This document shows, one piece after another, positions 45,854-56,264 of a stretch of 64,000 bases of DNA. The notes beneath the pieces were generated by a model, which saw nothing but the letters and a program-made list of their open reading frames with translations, made no database searches and was not told where the DNA came from. The translations under genes and the position numbers were made by a program. Origin of the DNA: Arthrobotrys musiformis (Eukaryota > Ascomycota > Orbiliomycetes > Orbiliales > Orbiliaceae); assembly GCA_036971715.1 (NCBI GenBank), contig JAVHJL010000001.1, positions 2,480,001 through 2,544,000 of the forward strand, read 5' to 3'. Every line of letters begins with the position of its first letter. Position 1 is the first letter of the stretch.

Positions 45854-46523
45854 CCAGGTCTTCAAAGTAAGTATACAGTATAGTATCGGTGAGTATCGGT
45901 GGGATCCAATCAATCAGGAACCACCAAAAAAGTGATATATATTCAACATAGCGGGGCGCATGGAAAAATAACACCACTCAACTTGATGAGAAAATAATTT
46001 TATGTTTGGGAACGATTTTAATGTTTTTTCTTTTTTTCTTCTCTTCTCTTTCTTTTCCTTTGGATACCATGTATATGAAAATCTTCAACCTTCTTAGCTT
46101 CCGAAGCTTTCGGGCACCCTTCAAATTTAGGTCCACGCGGTTGGGCAAGTGCAGTAGGCAGCTGACAATTTAGTCAAAATATCAGGTTGAGTACGGGACA
46201 AGCAAAATATCAAAACACTCAACTACATACCTCCATCTTCAAGCCCATGAATTAAGATATAATCCGGTCCTTAACTTATAACTAAGCTTCAGGACCTACG
46301 GTGCAGGTATTTCTTGTTACCTTGACGGTGATTTCATACTGTTATAATTACCCTTCACATTTGACGGGACTACTTATAATATAGCAATTGCACGAACAAA
46401 TATATACGTACTCGAACACGCGGCACTGTTTTTTTTTTTGAAAATAATATATAGTAAAGTCACTCCTAAAAGACATGTAGTAATGCATAATTGATTAAAT
46501 ACATGCTAGAAAAACCATAACTT
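45854..46523. other. Intergenic region after OPI3
   Basis: AT-rich, with a T-rich tract at 46020-46060 and a T11 run near 46430. No gene seen. The right end meets the decayed copy of the small membrane protein. Confidence 0.6.
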
Positions 46524-46888
46524 CTATTTCTCCACCAACCCCAGTGTCTCTGTTACTTCCCCCCTCTCCGCTCTCTTCCTGGTAATTTCCCGCGTTTCCC
46601 TATTTCCTTGCTATATTTAAATTAGCAAATTATAAAATTATAAACATTATTTATTACTATTATTATCTTTAAAAATATTTCTATGTTTATAGTATAATTA
46701 CTTACATTAATTGCAAGGGCTCTTTGCGGCGGGCAAGTAATCCCGCGAAAAATGCTATCCCAGCTGCTATATAAGCTAGGGTGCATATCGTGCTGCACAA
46801 TACCAACCCCACCAAAGTTGGAGATGAAGTTCGTTGTCAGATTGCTATCGAAAAGAACGTTCATTCCTAACGACCAGTTTTCAGCCTA
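46524..46888 (-). pseudogene. Decayed paralogue of the small membrane protein at 55114-55658
   Basis: The minus strand keeps SLGMNVLFD-SNLTTNF (46818-46876) almost identical to the intact gene at 55 kb. After a one-base frame shift come a membrane helix (LCSTICTLAYIAAGIAFFAG) and a basic RRKEPLQ. A second exon at 46524-46610 begins QGNRETRE, matching QFDREHRE in the intact gene and at the same place after an AG acceptor. A TAG at 46886-46888 interrupts the frame upstream, which stays open back to an ATG at 47005. The original N-terminus (MAAREQ) is not recognisable. The donor region is shifted (TTGCAATTAAT before GTAAGT). Together these breaks argue for a pseudogene rather than a working copy. 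I have not joined or repaired the frames. Confidence 0.65.
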
Positions 46889-47845
46889 GCATTTATGGGC
46901 TGTAAAGGTGCTCGGTGTGCTTCGCGGTGTGCTTCCATTGTTGTAGCTGTCGGTGTTATCATCTGATGCTAGGCAATACATCAGGTCTGCTTTTGAAGAA
47001 TCCATAGTTCTTAGAGGGGTTCGTGTGACAACTTGGAGGATTGAATACCAAGGCAGGTAGAAGTGGGTAGGCTTGGTTTTTGTTCGGAGTGATGAGAGGT
47101 GGAGGATGGTGGAGGATGGTTGAGGAGGATGGAAGGAAGATGGAAGGGAGAAGAATCAGAGCCGGCCCCTCTGCTATTTATATGGCCCCCAAGATTTATA
47201 CCGTCTTTTTCGTAGATAAGGTGCAATTATATTATATTATATTATCCCGTCCCAACGTCGAACTGCGGCGGTGATCAAACCGGCGAGCTGAGTTGTTTTT
47301 GTTGGATATTTACCACATTTTGTATATAAAATATTGATAGGTATATCTACGTAGTCTCGCAGGGGGTGTCTCTAGCCTCGAGACTAGGTGTCTCGCCTTA
47401 CACATAATATACGTACCTATATACACATAACTTAGGTAGCTACGGTAATATAATATGTCAAATTACCGTGTTCGTGCAGGTGCTTCTCTACTTAGCAATC
47501 TGCCGATCTAGGTATAAATCTAGGTATAGGCTGCTTACGGCATATTAATATAGGAAATACATACGTAGGCTACCTTATACCTGGGCTGGGAGGCTAGACT
47601 GAGCTGGTCTGGTGGGACCAGGTTACCTGGCCTAAGAAGCAATGTGATCTTATTTTCAAATTACTTTCCCTTAGAGACTTCATTCCCCTTCCGCGCCCGG
47701 ATTCGAGGCTACCCTTCCCATTCATATCGTACAGATTTTCATGCATGTCTAATATGTGATATAGAAATATAATTATAAACGCCTTGGCCCAGATACCCCA
47801 ATCTGATGTCGAAGAAATGCTGCCCGGATCAAACAATCAAAAAAA
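46889..47845. other. AT-rich intergenic region with TAGGTA words
   Basis: Between the pseudogene and PRP46. From about 47340 to 47590 it is rich in TAGGTA/TACCTA words and CTCGAGAC-like pieces, as in the 55.7-57.8 kb gap. No gene seen. Confidence 0.55.
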
Positions 47846-47903
47846 CTAATACCGCCTCCTCAGCAACGACGGTTCTAGGATCCAATGTTAGCATTCATTC
47901 ATT

Positions 47904-47949
<46 letters not shown>

Positions 47950-49532
47950 TGAAGTGACTTACTCCAATCGATGGGGTGCGTCTCCTCCGTCGCATCCTCA
48001 TCCTGCTTCCAAATCTTGATCGTCTTGTCTGCCTCGCCAGTGATCAATCTCAACCCGGTCTTGTCGAACGTACTCGTAAAAACGCCCTGTTCCGCCTCCA
48101 AAGAACCAGGCTGGGCGATCGTCTCCATTCCTTGGAACTTATACCCGCTCTTCCAGTCGTAAAATCCCATCTCTCCGTTATCGCTACCGGCAAACATGAC
48201 ATCATCCTCGTTCACACTCAACGTGTTCACGATCCCCTTATTTCCCTCGAAATTCTGCATAAATGCGCCTTCGGGACACTTCCACTGCTTGATATTATCC
48301 GCACTACCGCTCGCGAACGTAAATTCCTTCGGGTGAATAGACAACGTCCGCACCGCCTTCTTGTGATGCGTAAGCACCGCCATAGTTTTAGCAGCTGCTA
48401 GATCCCACAGACGGATCGTGGAATCCATGGACCCGGTGATGATCTGAGGATCCGCTTCCTGCGTCCTCACCGCCCCAACGGTACCCTTGTGACCGGTGAG
48501 TACCATAACCGCCGCACGCGTTCTCATATCCCACACCCTAGCCACGGCATCTCGTCCCGTTGTTACCAAGACATCTAAATTAGGATGCAACGCCAGCGCG
48601 TACACGCCCGAGAGATGGCCGTGGTAGTGTCGTATGACCTTATTCTGCTCCAAATCCCAGCATTTGACCATCTTATCCTCCGCACAGGAGAACAAATACG
48701 GATGCCGGGGCGATACCGCCAACCCTCTGACTGTGGAAATGTGTCCAGTGAGGGTAAGTCGTAACGAGCCGCTTGCCAAATCCCAGATCTTGATCGTTCG
48801 ATCCCCGGCACCCGTGCAAAACCACTGGTTGTTCGGCTCCACTTCTATCGATCGCACCCATCCCAAATGGCCGGATATGACCCTCATCAACTTCCACGGT
48901 GCATGCCAGACGGGTTTGATCTGCTCAGCCGCGTCTCGTCTGATCATTCCCGTTTCCGATGATAGGTTCTTCTGCCCTGTCCCCTTCGCACCGGCACCAG
49001 CACCGCCTACGCCAGGTCTCCGTAGCGTAAGCGCCTGCGATGCTCCAGTGGGTGTATCAGAAACCTTGGCAGGAATCCCCTCAATCAACTTCGTGGTCGC
49101 CACAGCCGCCTTCCCATCCTCCTCCGTAACCTTTGGCTGCTGTAGTTTCTGCTTCTTGGCACCCTTACGGGCAGAGGCAGCTGCAGCCTGTTTTGCAGCT
49201 AGTGCAGGGGGTAATTCTCGTACATCGTCGTACTCCGAGCGGATTTTGGAGGTAACGAGGGATTTGTGGGCGGCGTCGTCGTCTTCCGGGGCTGTGGTGT
49301 CGACTAAGGCGAAGGGGAGGCCGAAGTCTGCTGTGAAGATTTGTCGTGTGCGCTTTGCGGACTCGCGGATGTGTGACTACGCGCGCGCCAGGTTAGTGGA
49401 TCCCATTGTTCTTCTTTTTTCTCTGTCTATCAGGAAAGGTTTTAGGACCCGTCAAAAGCGATGGGAAAAGTTGGAGATACATACACTGGCTAGAGCAGCA
49501 TCCTGCGGCGATATAGATTGAACATCGGCCAT
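47846..49532 (-). CDS. PRP46: Pre-mRNA splicing factor PRP46/PLRG1 (WD40)
   Basis: A core component of the Prp19-associated (NTC) complex in the active spliceosome. Three exons: 49485-49532, 47963-49376 and 47846-47874, giving 496 residues. Residues 1-180 carry MADVQSIS, RTRQIFTADFG and low-complexity Ala/Lys-rich sequence. A seven-blade WD40 propeller follows, starting WKLMRVISGHLGWVRSIEVE and NQWFCTGAGDRTIKIWDL. Repeats include LTGHISTVRGLAVSPRHPYL and YHGHLSGVYALALHP. The ending ETHPIDWKPSLLRRRY, built from the last two exons, matches the PLRG1 C-terminus. Intron 2 carries a 39-base T tract on the coding strand. It is divergent with prefoldin 5. Confidence 0.95.
47909..47947. repeat. A39 tract inside PRP46 intron 2
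   Basis: 39 consecutive A on the plus strand, that is U39 in the PRP46 pre-mRNA. It lies 15 nt downstream of the donor and about 35 nt before the acceptor, ahead of the GCTAACA branch site. It makes up almost half of the 88 nt intron. Confidence 0.9.
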
Positions 49533-49814
49533 GGCGATGGAATGGGATTGAAGGCGTCGGAGCAGGGGTATTTGGAGATGGAGATGGTGATGATGGTGGA
49601 TGATTGGAGGTTTGAAAGATCGAAGGTTTGAATCCAAAGCAAGTTGACCCAAACAACACATTTTACTCCACGCAACAACCCGCCCCACCACGTTCCAACC
49701 GTTCTCCAACAAAGAGCCGCAACTTCGTCTTCAACTTCAACTTCAACTTCAACTTCGACACCGACACCGACATCGCCGCCAGAATAGACGAATACCACTC
49801 AACCCGCAGTCACA
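49533..49814. promoter_or_regulatory. Divergent promoter of PRP46 and prefoldin 5
   Basis: Only 282 bp separate the two start codons, so both promoters and 5' UTRs share this sequence. It holds a CAACTTCAACTT-type microsatellite just before the prefoldin start (about 49720-49765). No TATA box is evident. Confidence 0.7.
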
Positions 49815-50452
49815 ATGTCCAAAGCTCCAGCTGCCTCCCCGAAGCAGCAAACCCTAGACCTCTCCACCCTCTCCATCCAGAACCTCTCCGCCGTCAAGAA
49901 GCAGCTGGACGAAGAACTCGAGCACCTCACCGCCTCCTTCCAAAAGCTACGGACCGCGCAGGCCAAGTTCAAGGAATGCGTGAAGGCCATACAGAACGGT
50001 GTTAATCCGGGTGTCGAGGGTATTTCGCCCCATCTCTTTATATGGGTCGATATGGAAGACAAATGGAAGGAACTAACGGGAGCCTTTCTACGAGTAAAGG
50101 CAAAACCATCCTGATACCTCTCACGCAATCTCTCTACGTTCCCGGGAAGCTGGAGGACCCAGGCAATGTTCTAATCGACGTCGGGACGGGCTACTATGTT
50201 GAAAAGACGACAGAGAAGGCCATAGCATTCTACAACGACAAGATCAAGTCTGTTGGAAACAACCTGGATGATCTGGAAAAGATCATAACGCAGAAGACAC
50301 AGAACACAAAGGTCGTCGAGGATGGTATGGCTCCCCGCAAAACATCGTTAGTTTCAGGGTGGTGGCGTACATATGCTGACATGGTATTATTGGCGGCGGT
50401 AGTCTTACGACAGAAGGTTCTGCAGGCAAATGCCGCCACATCGACTTCGTAG
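49815..50452 (+). CDS. PFD5: Prefoldin subunit 5
   Basis: An alpha-type subunit of prefoldin (GIM5 in yeast), which binds unfolded tubulin and actin. Three exons, 49815-50019, 50100-50324 and 50403-50452, give 159 residues. It carries the family sequence LDLSTLSIQNLSAVKKQLDE and the helix LTASFQKLRTAQAKF. The beta-hairpin region ILIPLTQSLYVPGKL comes next, then VLIDVGTGYYVEKT and the C-terminal helix, finishing LRQKVLQANAATSTS. The helix-hairpin-helix layout is complete. Intron 1 has a clear CTAAC branch site and an AAAG acceptor chosen because it alone preserves VEGKTILIP. It is the second prefoldin gene in this window, 49 kb from prefoldin 1. Confidence 0.95.
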
Positions 50453-50866
50453 ATAACATATATCCGAGCTTGAGTAGGAACGGCTGTCGTAATGGCATGT
50501 TGGGTGAGTATCACAATGTATATAGAAATCTATTGTAGAGTTTCACGGCAATCTTCTTCTCTAATAAAAGTAATTTCGATATTTCACGCTGCCCGATATT
50601 AACAATCCTAAAAACCGCATGCTCCCGACGAAATAAAACAAATGCATGCCGCCTTTTCAAAAACAAACCGTGAAAGGAGAAACAAGAAAGAAAAATAAGA
50701 AGGGAAAACAACAGCATCTTGAAACTATGCTGCTGGATAATGACGAATGCAAATGAACCCCATGATGCCAGTTTTTTTATCACGAAATCCCCCAAACAGA
50801 GTTGAAATGCCTTTTTATTTAGAACCTCACGCAAGAAAAAAAAAAAATATAGAGCGTGCAACGACC
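50453..50866. other. Short gap between convergent genes
   Basis: The 3' ends of prefoldin 5 (+) and the 1079-residue gene (-). AT-rich with an A13 run near 50836. No gene seen. Confidence 0.65.
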
Positions 50867-53800
50867 TCAGATCAATCCATCCCTCTCTTTAGCGGCGGCA
50901 GAGAACTCCGAATCCCCGTATTCAGACCTTGGAGCGCCTCGAGGCTTAGCTGCTGGCCTTAAGTTCGGTGGTAGCTCGTACAAGGATTCATCTTCCTCTT
51001 CTTCGTAAGCCGGGCCTGGGCCGCCGGTCAACCCGTCTCTTTCTTTGATGGCCTGAGAGTATTCCGAATCCCCGTAGACAGAGTATGCCGCAGATCTGGC
51101 AGCAGCAGCAGCAGCAACAGTAGAGGTCAGTTTAGTACGGCCGAGCTTCATTGCCAAACGTTGCCCCGCCGTCATGCCTTTGTAGATATTCTCAGCTGGC
51201 TCGTCCGCCACGCGCTCATAGCCCCGAAAGCTTTCGGATAAGTCCGTGGAAGGTCTGTTCTCATAGCCAGGTGGCTGTTTACCGACCCCGTGGGCCTTCG
51301 TGTGGGGTTGTGGTTGTTGTTGATAGGCCTGCTGCTGGAACAGCGGAGGGGCCGCCCTCTCGCCCATGGCATCGATCTTCTTGACGAACTTTCTTGTCTT
51401 GTCCCCAAACACCATCTTTTTGACCTCGTAGAAAGCCCTGACTCCAAAATCAATCTTTTGCAGAAGCTCGGCGAATCCGTCGACAGGCTTCTTTCCACTC
51501 GTGCCTTTCCCATTACCCTCAGGCCGATGATCAAATATTTTCTTCCCAGTAGCACCAAGGAACGATTCGACGCTAGGTTGCCAATCACCGGCATGACCGA
51601 TGGGCAAATCAGCCTGTTTGGCGAAAGCTGCATCCCACTCCTTGTTATAAACACTAGCCCCCCAAAGGGTATCGGTGGTTGAATGGTGCGAGTAATTCGC
51701 TGGAAAGCCGCCAGAAGGAAGGTTGACAGTCATTTTACGCTCTTCGCTCGACCTGATGTGCTCATACTGGGTGATTTCGAAGATATAATGCGATCCAACA
51801 AAGTAATATGGGTATCTCGTCTTGGTGATGATGTTGGTGACCTTGATCCCAGGAAGCTGAATGTATGAGACGCGCTTATTCTTTCCATCATCGGAGTCAA
51901 TAAGTTCCAGATGAAGGACGAATTCATTCAAAATCGGCATCTTGTCAAATTCAGTATATGGTTGCCCCAAAGTTAGATCGAATTGATAGGAAACCCCCAT
52001 ATCGAGGTTGATGACCTTGAGATCTAGCGGCATTCGCTTTTTCGCGGCGGAATTTGAACCATTGGTTTCGGTTCTGGGAATGCGAAGCCATCGACGAGCG
52101 GCAACAGTGTATCCACCGGCTGGGGATCTGCGAAAGTCGACTTCTAATTTCAATTCAAATATAGGGTCTGGCCTACGGTTGACAAGCAAGTACATAGAAG
52201 TCGAGTAATCTGGTTCCATGACTCCATCCGCATCCACTGGATTCGCATGGGTGAGAACAGCGCCGCCAGACTCAGAGGCGGCAGATGGATAGCAGAAAGA
52301 GTCGCAATAGTCTCGCAACCGGTGGCCTGCAGCTTCGCTTCCAATGCTAGTTGGAGTTAGGGATTCCATTAGTATATCGCTCTCACAAATGACGATTCAA
52401 TCTACTTACTGCCTGATAAGTTCGCCCTTCGCCAACCTTGCTTTCATCATCTCCAAGAACTCCTCTGCAGCATAGAGTGAATACTTGGGACGTTTGTATC
52501 CAAAAAGGATTAGGCTCCCAAAATAAACGCGAAGCTTTGCATACATTCGCAAGTAGTTTAAATCCTTCAAACAGCCGTCTAGAGCAGCTTTGATATAGGA
52601 ATCATTGGCCAAGGCTAGTGTCTGCCTTTTGGCCTCCCAGTTCGGTTCATGTTCCATGGATCCATCATCCGCAAGACGTGCCTCAACACCAACGGAATCA
52701 TGAGAGGGCTTGTAAGCATCAATAATGCCACCGAGGCCGTGTTCCGAGTCCATAGAAACCTGAGGACAATAAACTCTGGGCGGTTGGATCAAGGTATACT
52801 GGATTTGGGGGCGGTTTCGAGCAGCAATTTCGCAAAAGACGACATAGATCCGGTCCAAGGCTTTGTCAATTGCTTCTTGGCTGTAACCGAGCACGCGGAA
52901 ACAGTGCCTCTTGTACGAATAGACGATGAAAACACCGTTGTCGTGTCGAATAGGATCTAGTGATTCGTAGTTCATCCCCAGGACATCTCCAGGGTTGACC
53001 TCTGTTTGTGGCCAGGCGAATGCGCCGGTGAAGGGGAAATTCTCGTCAGCCTTGGAAGGAAGCCTGTATCGGCTTTTTTCTTGTTGTTCTTTTTCTTGCT
53101 TTGTAGCCGCGTCGCGGTGACGCTGGCCCGGAAGGGCTTTGACTTTGGCCCATCCTAGAGTCTTTTTCGTGGCGGATTGAACGTCTTTGTCGGCATGTTT
53201 ATTCAGATACACTAGATAAACTTTCGCTCTCTCAACAGCCTCATCCGTGCCCCAAATTCTAACTCTCTGTTTGAAAGAAAATATCGTTAAATCTGTTTAC
53301 TAATTCGCGGATTGAAGGTACTTACGTTGGAGAGGGCCCCTGTCTCGTGGTTTAAGTCTTGAGGGTCGTCTTGCGGAAACTTGATGTGAGTGCCTGTCAC
53401 ATCGGCAATGGCAAGAATGTGATGGCGGTCGGCACCGATGATTCTTGTCTCCATGTCAGGAGGGGTAAATCTATCTTTCTTGCCTTGTGGCTTCTCTCCT
53501 GCTCTGACAGGGAAGAGGTAGTAGTCTACATTTGACAGATAATAAAAATTTTTAATCAGCATCTCCCTAGATGAATACTATTATAGTAGAGAGGTAAAAA
53601 CCTACCAGTAGGCATTGTAGGATATTCTCGGGCACACATATCGCCATGGTTCATCTTTCGCATGTCGTGAGTCGGACCCTCGAGTTTTCGGGGCTGTGGT
53701 TGTGTCTGTGCCTGTGCAGGTTGCTGGGCCGCGGATTGGAATTGAGGTTGGGCTCGATTTGTTTGAGTTTGTGAAACTCCAGCTTGCGTAGGTCTGGCCC

Positions 53801-54451
53801 GGGCTTCCTGAACCTGGGGTTGGGCCTTGCGATTCTTACCCTTCTTACGGGTAGAAATCTCTGGAGCAACTCTGCCCGGAGCTGGAAAGCGAGCTGCCTC
53901 TCCCTGGACATTTAGTCTATCCCTCCGGAGTTCCCCAAATGTTAGGATTCGGCCGCTGGGAGCTGGAGCCTGTTCCTGGTCAGATGAAGGCTCTGGAGTT
54001 GGTGGAGTCACAGCAGGGACTTCTTCGTAAAACTGGCGGGTAATGTCTGTGGTCCGAATACCCTCTTGGACAGCTCTGTGAACTGCCGTATTTTGCTGAT
54101 AGAGATCTTGGATCCATCTAGGTACCCACCATAACAGTGTTAGAAACAGCCGGACAAGTACTTAGCATTTGAATTCGCCTTACTTGTCGACCTCTTCTGC
54201 CTTTTGTTCGCCTTGTGCTTGAAGCTCAGCTTCAGTGGGAGCCTTTTCACTCTGATTCCAAATGTTTGCGTTCGCAAATTCTACACTCTCACGACAACTG
54301 TTAGCAAAAGACGAAAGGAAAGAAAAGAGACAAATGATTCAGATGAAGAGGTTATACCAGGGTCCTGTGGAAGAGAGCTAGCATCCGTCATGGAAGTTCC
54401 GGCTTCAGAGCCCGGTGGAAGGACCATGGCAGTGTACCAAGGACGCTGCAT
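50867..54451 (-). CDS. Large hypothetical protein with KH-like segment
   Basis: A fungal protein I cannot name with confidence. Six exons (54358-54451, 54184-54280, 53606-54117, 53326-53525, 52410-53266 and 50867-52346) join in phase to give 1079 residues. Residues 1-235 are disordered, with a Gln/Pro-rich stretch. Around 255-325 the sequence TRIIGADRHHILAIADVTGT, then RVRIWGTDEAVERAKVYLV after the intron, has the pattern of a KH-type RNA-binding fold with a degenerate GXXG. A long globular part follows (to about 870), rich in aromatic and beta-type sequence such as SYIQLPGIKVTNIITKTRYP. The C-terminus is low-complexity with an alanine run and two copies of YGDSE-(Y/F)S-x-A-x-KERDGL. The start at 54451 (MQRPWY) is the first ATG that fits; upstream extension is possible. 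Confidence 0.75.
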
Positions 54452-55113
54452 CGTAAAGAATTTTTTGTCGGAAGCTAGCTGTGCTTCCAGACCCAATTGG
54501 TTTGTTGTTGATGGTGATGGTGGTAGTGTTAGGATTCGATTTAGTAATAGTTTATAATCAGTGGAGTGACACAAAGGGTCGTTGAGGATAGTATACGGAA
54601 GAAGTAATTAGGACAAAGGGGAAAATTAAGAGTCGAAAGCAATGGTTGAGATAATGGTTTGAAGGAGGATGCAAATGATTAGAGGAGAATGTAGTTGTTT
54701 CATGGGCGAGACGTGATTCGAAGTCGAGGAAGAAGAAGAGGAAGAAGAGGAAGAGGAAGAGTGGTTGATATCAGGCTGCGCTGGCTGTGGTGTTTCTGTT
54801 GGATTAGCGGCAGTGTTGTATTTTGGCACAGGCAACACAGAACTTTCAGGCACCCTTTAGATCGAATCCAAGCCCGTATATTATATACGTATACACACGT
54901 ATATAAAGACTGGGCCTCTTAGCTTATTGGGGGGGTTACATACCTTCTACCCGCCCTTCTTCCCTTCCTCCTCCCATATCCTCCTCTTCCACCTCTCTTC
55001 CTTTCCCCTAAGTACCCTCTCCCTCTCCTTCAACTCACTTTCCTTCTTCGCGACCGCTTTCTCTTTCCTCTCAACCACTGATGCTTGGATGTCCAGCAAA
55101 GATCGGCTGAAGC
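54452..55113. other. Intergenic region upstream of the KH-like gene
   Basis: Contains an (AGG/AAG)n microsatellite near 54727-54760 and a CCT/TTC-rich stretch from about 54950 to 55080. An open minus frame at 54626-54853 is a serine run with no ATG at its head. No supported gene. Confidence 0.55.
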
Positions 55114-55658
55114 TTAGTCTTTTTTCCCCTCTTCCACCTTCTTTATCATATTTTCCACCAGCCCCTCAATCCCCTTCATCTTCTTTTCCACTATATCTTC
55201 CACCGCCGCCTTAATTTCCTTCATCTTCTCCTCCAACCCCGCCCCCGCCTCCTTCACCCCCTCCTCTGGGTTTCCGGTTTCCCGGTGTTCCCTATCGAAT
55301 TGCTATATCCAAGTTAGCGGATTATAACGCTTTGAGCGTTTTTTTATCATGCTCATTAACGTCTTTAGTAACATTTGCGCTTTTGCAGCACAAATGCACA
55401 GCTGCTTACCTGGAGGGCTGCGTTCTCCTCGCGAGTCCGAATCTGCCACGCCGTGCACAACGATATGGCGGCCACCACAAGGATTCCGAGGCATACTCCG
55501 CCGCAAACCATCAAAATCGCCTTCTTCGAAGAACCGAGGACGGACAGAAAGTTTGTTGTCAAATTACTGACATCAAACAGAACATTCATTCCCAAAGACA
55601 AGGCGTCCCAGCGCCGTCTGAGGTCGAAGAGGTTCCTGATTTGCTCTCGGGCGGCCAT
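55114..55658 (-). CDS. Small membrane protein with amphipathic C-terminal helix
   Basis: I do not recognise a named family. Two exons, 55410-55658 and 55114-55302, join in phase 0 across a 107 nt intron to give 145 residues. Residues 1-45 (MAAREQIRNLF, then SLGMNVLFD) precede one strong membrane helix, AILMVCGGVCLGILVVAAIS (about 48-67). A short basic stretch follows. The second exon encodes a charged amphipathic helix (VEDIVEKKMKGIEGLVENM) with a lysine-rich end. The layout is that of a single-pass membrane protein with a coiled or membrane-lying tail. A decayed copy with the same exon arrangement is at 46524-46888, which supports this gene model because the same splice boundaries and segments recur. 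Confidence 0.75.
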
Positions 55659-56244
55659 TTTCGTGTTTATGGGGTTGGAAGGTGGGTGAGGGTGCGAAGC
55701 GACGATAGGTACCTAGTTTTGATTAAATCACAATATATTCTGAACCCCAAGAGATGACTTGATGTGATAATTGCAACTATCTACCTAGTTACCTACTTAG
55801 GTAACCGGGGTTACTCCGAGTCGACCTCAAATCGAAGTTCATGATTACAATCAACTACTAAATTTCACGAAGCTCGGGCCGGTTCGCACAACAAGTTAAC
55901 ATAACAAGCCTATTATTTTATAAATTTAAGCTACCGTTGTACCGCGTACCGATCGGTAACGCATACACCTAGGTAGAAGAGGGAACCAACTGCGTTCTGA
56001 GAGGAGTAATCCGCCCCATGGGCCCAAATCAGCTTTCGAAGCAATTATAATACCCAGACGCCTTAAATGCTTCGTAGCTGAGCGTCTTGATTTTTTAAGC
56101 CCTGTCAAATGCCAAAACTCCGGGCAGTCCAAAGTCAGTACGTACAGCGTCGACGAGTTTGAATTATAACGCTAATCACACAGACACCCTGCCTTATACC
56201 CAGGTCTGGGAGAGAGATATCTCGTAGAGATAATAAAGGATACT

Positions 56245-56264
56245 TTGTCTCGTCGCCAGACTCC
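56245..56264 (+). repeat. Dispersed motif copy (TTGTCTCG type)
   Basis: TTGTCTCG-TCGCCAGACTCC, differing from the 58176 copy only in the centre. Located in the AT-rich gap. Confidence 0.6.

Noticed and set aside
45272..45935. Longer unspliced end of the OPI3 gene
   Set aside because: Reading through the 45728-45792 intron yields a non-family tail; the spliced end PFTSEIYAKRE matches the family.
54626..54853. Serine-run frame upstream of the KH-like gene
   Set aside because: Lacks an ATG at its head; the serine run is a translated AGG/AAG microsatellite on the other strand.
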